From assembly GCA_006503475.1 (NCBI GenBank), contig RSEH01000094.1:93337-157336 (forward strand): a DNA stretch of 64,000 bases. Reading direction: 5' to 3'. This DNA comes from Stentor roeselii. Its lineage: Eukaryota > Ciliophora > Heterotrichea > Heterotrichida > Stentoridae. This document shows, piece after piece, positions 61,101-64,000 of the stretch. How positions within the stretch are numbered: position 1 is the first letter of the stretch; every line of letters starts with the position of its first letter. The notes under the pieces were generated by a model. The model did no database searches. It worked only from the letters and a program-made list of their open reading frames with translations, and was not told the DNA's origin. A program made the position numbers and the translations under genes.

Positions 61101-62213
61101 GGCAAAAGTATGGATACAGAAGCACAGTATTATACAAAAATGATTTTATTTACTGTTCTGCCTATAAGTATTATTCTGATTTGCTTTATTTTCTGGTATT
61201 TTCTTAGCTTATATAAGGAAAGCTACAAGTATCTGAAAAGAGAGTTGTTCAGTTCTATCATTATTCTATTTTTCCTTATTCATCCCAATATCACAAAGTT
61301 CTTTTTCAGCAGTTTTTCTTGCAAGGAACTTGAAACGATAGGTTATTGGCTTAATGATAACCTCGAAGTTCAATGTTATACCAAAAAACATAAAAGTTAT
61401 CTTTCTATTGTCTCAGGACCAAGTATTATAATTTGGGTTTTAGGCTTTCCAGCGATTTTGCTAGTCATCCTAATAAAAAAAAGAAAGTTCCTACACCTTG
61501 ATACGTATAAAGTAATATTTGGGTTTTTGTACAATGGCTATAAATCTTCTAAGTTTTACTGGGAATTTATCATTTTATATCGGAAAATATTGATTATTTG
61601 CATCATCACATTTATGGCAGCAACTGAAAATTCAATCCAAGCCTTAACAGTTAATTTCTTTTTAGTTCTTTCAATATACCTTCAATTCAATCATCATCCA
61701 TTTAGTGCAGATAGTTTAAACAAACTTGAAATGAGAGCTTTGGTAACTGCAACGCTAACAATTTACAGCGGTTTGTATTATTTAACTGATAATATAAATG
61801 AAGCTGCGAAGATTATTTTGTTTGTAGTCATTGTTCTAGGAAATGCTTACTTTTTGTGTTTCTGGATTTGGTACAATCTCAAAGCTCTTATTGATGTGTT
61901 AGTAGTTTTTTTTCCTATTGTTAAAAATGTTTGCAAGAAAGGAGATGGTCTTGGAATCGACTATTATGAGGAAAATATTCAACAGCCAGGAATTTTCAGT
62001 GGAAGTCAAGCAGGTGAAAGGGTTTATTCTTTTAGACAGAATGTCTTGAGATATCCTGTAGAAAAAATGGAGGGAGTAAACTCAATAAAAATGCTATTTA
62101 TAGCTCACTTGAAAGAAAAAATGAATAATCCTTCGATTAGATCTGAAAATCACAATCCCTCTGAAGTATCTTTCAATGAAAATTCAGATTTGGAAGCTAG
62201 TTTAAGTAATTAA
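55137..62213 (+). CDS. Giant surface protein: LNR repeats, beta-helix, Cys-rich and multi-TM
   Basis: This is 2358 residues from the ATG at 55137. An upstream in-frame TTG at 55107 is rejected because MLVFWLSPLVISFEIFSS is a clear signal peptide. Residues ~20-330 are Cys-rich with Lin-12/Notch-type repeats (DNGICEEACFNKDCNWDGSDC and several degenerate ones). Residues ~390-1680 consist of many ~20-30-residue Asn/Ile/Ser-rich units, often with SNSIF or NNTA-like turns, as in right-handed beta-helix (pectate-lyase-type) proteins. A GCC2/GCC3-type Cys segment follows (CTKCPEGKYLL...CGVGYRGHLCASCQTGYSL), then about eight TM helices in ~1905-2210. A polar cytoplasmic tail ends it. Large ciliate families share this plan; receptor or adhesion function is inferred. 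Confidence 0.88.
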   Translation: MLVFWLSPLVISFEIFSSEDVGCYDVQISDGICNEQCMMSISNFDSSIKSLDPVEIFKGSDCLEPCAKTGCTLEMLSSPDCSAACNNFECGWSLGKCGFCASGCFLHMLVNSEKDVECNVSNCKFDNGQYGWCMPGCHKEDLESSVFKKECNNTACLMQNGIGMSHECQPGCDFEVISLPVCMEVCDNPACEYSFGKCLCSPGCDSDQLDTEGCELDDPCNNELCHWKNEKCPPRCSDDCLLIMIDNGICEEACFNKDCNWDGSDCSCAKGCPSIWDGNSWIHREGCLEACLVETCHFNYQNCYDKGILINALLSRMFLPNSMMTSYNKCPCNDSELQSFSIDSPCGRDSPCYNKNCSYCLGYPEHQEITSCLRYNDKGCAIFNETSIYRGNVVDIDLMKSLEAVIETVDELNNLIPGSTHYLLRAGGYIKDFYRIFVDTSNNSYTFADALADCIFPYCSIKLTPGDFHFKPIRQGRKYIMNNFDPMNFKVKLFQKELHIEGSGITTVVFFYSGMIFHSFFEKLFIKDVVFSGQYLIKEGCEEEVCMYCPTYLDLGNGYFKTDRDRIVEDESLVTLCDGSTIEAPFVFESVTEISNVHFINFRNNIKSLLKSSANLTSLFSSFNRIACKESCIVIECEKDCAWNMVQILYSHVIDLNPGFEHTDEVRLGGFLKVNKIGNVLLHQVNFYYNVAINAFNFLISPLLQFFNIQGQILINECRFENIYTEYLIIIYSTSVEYEIFSVNKYLTRLELENNRFSIENTQFNNIFARSNLIRVVMSSNRLNINMINCDFYDIIATGNGVISIESDSEVTEEEKEGEFVITLIKNKREKFYYPSKFLKFEDIIFQNVKYAGHMIYVNNFPNIVIMKLSVDSVAKATSDEVYEKIIKNFINSGKYLSSLPKEREIPSGEPRSILKLTNIYRLRQETIKFKNITSISNEFSIFSIESSFQIELIDVTFTEIITKSDISCLINAKSLNIIQLTSIIINSIQSENGLMTYSNCEFISIEDFHQESTKINFSPSISIESSAQINLHNLKFIDCLFQNTKGGVFSISFHDSSTLIIKSLSLIRFKNFKGKAGFLYMDSQKSSSLINIELFDIIIEESYSYSSFLMITSDVNINHAEINNLFLSKSSTESSPIIYAEHQGSLISFENIRVENIVNASHLYYGKFFEGNVQVMMTNFILKKCEFFYDIIYIEKLNSKSTLGIDVFQVINSSARTIFNLMGVQFFFFHTYINNFSGLAVYAKYSFMTVENITLISVKQGAFNFEDVYLSCNECIFNNTNTTFLTYSNSYFIFSRSIFMNSYTIGPSILNCESSMFSESKFIDCQFENSISLNDNAFNLNRCNVSILNSTLKDLKSYGSVIRLANSYFSFEDNQFFFNGSDILWASKSFLQIHRNLFEGNQDFLEHLGFKFNHSELESNEEKAGKLRKNFNQSQAIYIIESLLNVSRTIFRNTIGKKSSVIYSKSFSTVILENVTIDNFVTLEVISHSIYIEFSFFTANYLKISNSFTYSSGIGLYFLVSGIRITISNSIFRQIHSISGAGIYCNSPLDYSQVFIYSSFFENNSALESGGAIYAKASSLVIDNTLIANNTAGKSGGGIFFSSIDCHVCNFSIINDSQVTNNSCPEGEGGGIKWDKKPKVEDSVIESNFAKYGNDYASYPSKLVLIPPSRHLSGSNSSILTLSPGHNFNESIKICMEDSFSKTFSQDSNSLATLEPGVNKSISILGSTEFRCTEGCFTLTNFKVMGLPDSFSSIRIRTTAINEENQKKSGDDQNYSSVLEVPVYLRACVKGESNDSISCTKCPEGKYLLDIEEKCKECPSQADCPGGDLILPKSGYWKVGKYTEIIYPCLLSAACLGYKNASDYSGTCGVGYRGHLCASCQTGYSLSSSGKCSKCPGEGLNFLILVVLLMGIILVCVVLVRSTLSSSFSPKNIQSIYIKIFTNYLQIVYLTTQFNLNWPEIVLNLFSAQKSVATAPDQVFSIDCYLSGKSMDTEAQYYTKMILFTVLPISIILICFIFWYFLSLYKESYKYLKRELFSSIIILFFLIHPNITKFFFSSFSCKELETIGYWLNDNLEVQCYTKKHKSYLSIVSGPSIIIWVLGFPAILLVILIKKRKFLHLDTYKVIFGFLYNGYKSSKFYWEFIILYRKILIICIITFMAATENSIQALTVNFFLVLSIYLQFNHHPFSADSLNKLEMRALVTATLTIYSGLYYLTDNINEAAKIILFVVIVLGNAYFLCFWIWYNLKALIDVLVVFFPIVKNVCKKGDGLGIDYYEENIQQPGIFSGSQAGERVYSFRQNVLRYPVEKMEGVNSIKMLFIAHLKEKMNNPSIRSENHNPSEVSFNENSDLEASLSN

Positions 62214-63268
62214 GATAGATTTAGGATTGAATATTATGATTTAGATAGTTATTAAAGATTCAAAAAGTAGCTGTTTATAAACATTAAATCATTATGTTTT
62301 GTTCATTCATATCTTTTCTGCATTATAAAAGCACGCTTCAGATTACTTTAGTTCAATAATAAAATAATAATATCAAACTTTGTTTTTGTTAACTAATAGC
62401 TTTTCGATTTACTATGAGCATTTGATATGTGAGTCGTATTGTAAAAAATATCGAAGTTTATTCTTATTTTATTCTTCGATATTTATTGACTTAAATAGCT
62501 TCGAACCTTAACTAAATGATTTCTAACATCTTTTAGCTTTTAACTAATTTTAAATATTACTCCATAGAAGGGAACTTCATTAAATAAATTTTCAGTTATG
62601 GATTATTTTTAAAGTCTGAAAACGAAGAATGAAAATATCAGAAGTGCTTCTCATGGGTAAAAATGAGAAGGTATATAATAGTAAATCTGGATAATAAAAA
62701 TAGCTAATTTGATACTTTAATTAAACCAGAAATTCTCAAAATCATGAAAAATCTATTGGAAAAATATAGTTATCAGTATATCATAATGAAAATAGGTATT
62801 TATCTTCTAGAAATTTACATTTGAGTTTTATGGAAAGCAACTATTCACACTTTACTTTAAATAGTTTATAGATATCATAAATATAAAGTAAATTCTATGT
62901 TTGTTCTTGAAATTTTGAACCTTTTAATTCCTTAAAATAAAAAAATCGCATCATCTAATTCATTTCTAGTACCTGGCCGTTAAATACTCTCTCGAATTAT
63001 AGCATGTGCTCATTATTTTTCTCTTTGTAAAATTCTTCAGAAAAAATATGACATGAAAGAGTTTGGAAAGATTTCACCTCAGAAGTTTGAGTCTCTGTCT
63101 TATTTCTAAAATTTTCTTGAGACTTTAGTTGTAAACCATGAGAGGAGACTCCTAAGTTCCACCATTTACTAAAATTCCAGTAGTCTAACAGTAACTTTCT
63201 TAAACTTCAACAATAAATCTGATTCTTAAATAAAAAAATTGCAGGCTCTACATTAAATATTAAAAAAA
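62214..63268. other. 1.06-kb AT-rich intergenic region with two hairpins
   Basis: No coding frame is supported. Two perfect short inverted repeats occur: an 11-bp stem 62446-62456/62474-62484 (AAATATCGAAG with CTTCGATATTT, 17-nt loop) and an 8-bp stem 62647-62654/62663-62670 (CTTCTCAT with ATGAGAAG, 8-nt loop). Neither is followed by a clear T-run on the plus strand. Confidence 0.6.
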
Positions 63269-63589
63269 TTAATCATCAACTAAAGAACTTTGCATGGCTT
63301 TTTGAATTTGAGAGAAATATGCAATCTGGTTTTTCACCATCTGATTGATTAGCAAGCAAGAAATATTTTCTTTCAAATCAACACAGACTGAATAAGTGAC
63401 TTCACTGGAGATCGGCGTGATTTTTTTTATAAGAAACCCGCTGTTGATGACTTCTGCCCTGATGACGCCACTTGGCACAGGCACTCCAACGTCGATGCTC
63501 TTAGCGGCCATCAAGATATCTTCCCCTCTGTCCACCGACTTCATGGTAAACACAAAGTCTCGACCATTAATTGAAAATCTTTTTAAGAT
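63269..63589 (-). pseudogene. C-terminal half of a START (StAR-related lipid transfer) domain gene
   Basis: The minus-strand frame is open for 106 residues. It reads LKRFSINGRDFVFTMKSVDRGEDILMAAKSID, then VIRAEVINSGFLIKKITPISSEVTYSVCVDLKENISCLLINQMVKNQIAYFSQIQKAMQ. The NGRDFV turn, the IR.....GF.I strand pair and the final amphipathic helix are the second half of a START domain, which binds lipid in a hydrophobic pocket. A START domain needs about 200 residues, so the first half is missing. A TAA in frame at 63590-63592 marks the point where the frame meets the 11-bp repeat array. The nearest ATG (63544) would give a fragment. No 15-nt intron explains the break. It may be a truncated gene, or one whose 5' part lies beyond the array. 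Confidence 0.65.
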
Positions 63590-64000
63590 TTATTGAACAT
63601 TGATTAAATATTGATAAAACATTTATCGAACAATTATTGAACATATATTGAACAATTATTTAACATTTATTAAATATTTAATGAACATTTATTGAACATA
63701 TATTGAACATTTATTGAACTATTGTCAAACAATTTGAACATTTGTTGAACAATTAATGAAGACATGTCGAACATATAATGAACACTTATAGAACGTTTAC
63801 TTAACATTTATTGAACATTGACTGAACATATGTTGACAATGTTTAAAAGATTTTTTTACAAATTATTGAACAATTATTGAACATTTATTTTACACTTATT
63901 GGAACACTTATTGAACATTTATTAAACATTTATAAAACAATTGTCAAACATTTATTGAACATTGATTAATCAATATTGAATATGTTTATAAGAATTAGTG
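63590..64000. repeat. Degenerate 11-bp-period minisatellite
   Basis: About 35-37 imperfect copies of an 11-bp unit, consensus AACATTTATTG, fill the region to the window end. Variants include AACATATATTG, AACAATTATTG and AACACTTATTG. Most copies keep the GAACA junction while the middle drifts. A short interruption with a T-run lies near 63850. The array runs off the window end. Confidence 0.9.

Noticed and set aside
1-64000. CRISPR arrays, insertion sequences, phage genes, tRNA or rRNA genes
   Set aside because: None seen; repeats present are tandem without unique spacers, and no tRNA B-box-like or rRNA stretch was recognised. The genome is eukaryotic.
63590-64000. 11-bp array as a telomere repeat
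   Set aside because: The unit is AT-rich with no G-rich strand and is too degenerate for telomerase product.

Overview
The window looks like macronuclear-type DNA of a heterotrich ciliate, most probably Stentor or a close relative. It is AT-rich, uses the standard genetic code over very long uninterrupted frames, and is packed with intron-poor genes. Every interruption inside a recognisable protein family is resolved by removing exactly 15 nt of the form GT(N)13 ending in AG, with an A at intron position 10. Seven such introns are seen. All 29 reading frames end in TAA or TAG and none in TGA. The species name is an inference; the 15-nt introns and standard code are seen directly.

Layout. 1-8.2 kb: 3' part of an FLVCR-like transporter, a PLK4/SAK-like kinase, a CDKL5-like kinase, the ribosome-assembly GTPase NOG1, an RSPH1-like MORN protein and a sterol reductase. 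8.2-17 kb: a four-copy ~70-bp tandem repeat in a divergent promoter, a Pumilio protein, NOP14, a RING protein, a WD40/six-TM channel-like fusion and a small unknown ORF. 17-29 kb: a giant TPR protein with a Ser/Lys heptad-repeat tail, a TM-RING protein, a coiled-coil protein and a large SFI1-like centrin-binding protein. 29-42 kb: an RBR-like zinc protein, an MFS transporter, a nicotinamidase, a PTAR1-like prenyltransferase alpha repeat protein, a vWA protein, a predicted N-acylated protein, MFAP1 and an M1 aminopeptidase. 42-64 kb: a Myb protein, a coiled-coil protein, a kelch/Cys-rich membrane protein, a beta-propeller protein, a broken AAA-ATPase-like/PD-(D/E)XK gene, a 2358-residue LNR/beta-helix/multi-TM surface protein, a START-domain remnant and an 11-bp-period minisatellite.

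The first 42 kb is very compact. Intergenic gaps are often 1-50 bp, including 2- and 3-bp gaps between same-strand genes and a 22-bp divergent gap, and it is rich in conserved cellular genes. The last 22 kb is sparser and more AT-rich, and carries lineage-type surface proteins, gene decay and repeats. Several genes point to cilia and basal bodies (PLK4-like, CDKL5-like, RSPH1-like, SFI1-like), and others to ribosome or RNA work (NOG1, NOP14, PUF, MFAP1). They are not an operon-like pathway; the shared theme is that of a ciliated cell. The leads most worth following are the decayed AAA/PD-(D/E)XK gene, the phased 11-bp array that abuts a truncated START gene, the heptad-repeat giant, the near-zero intergenic gaps and the uniform 15-nt introns.
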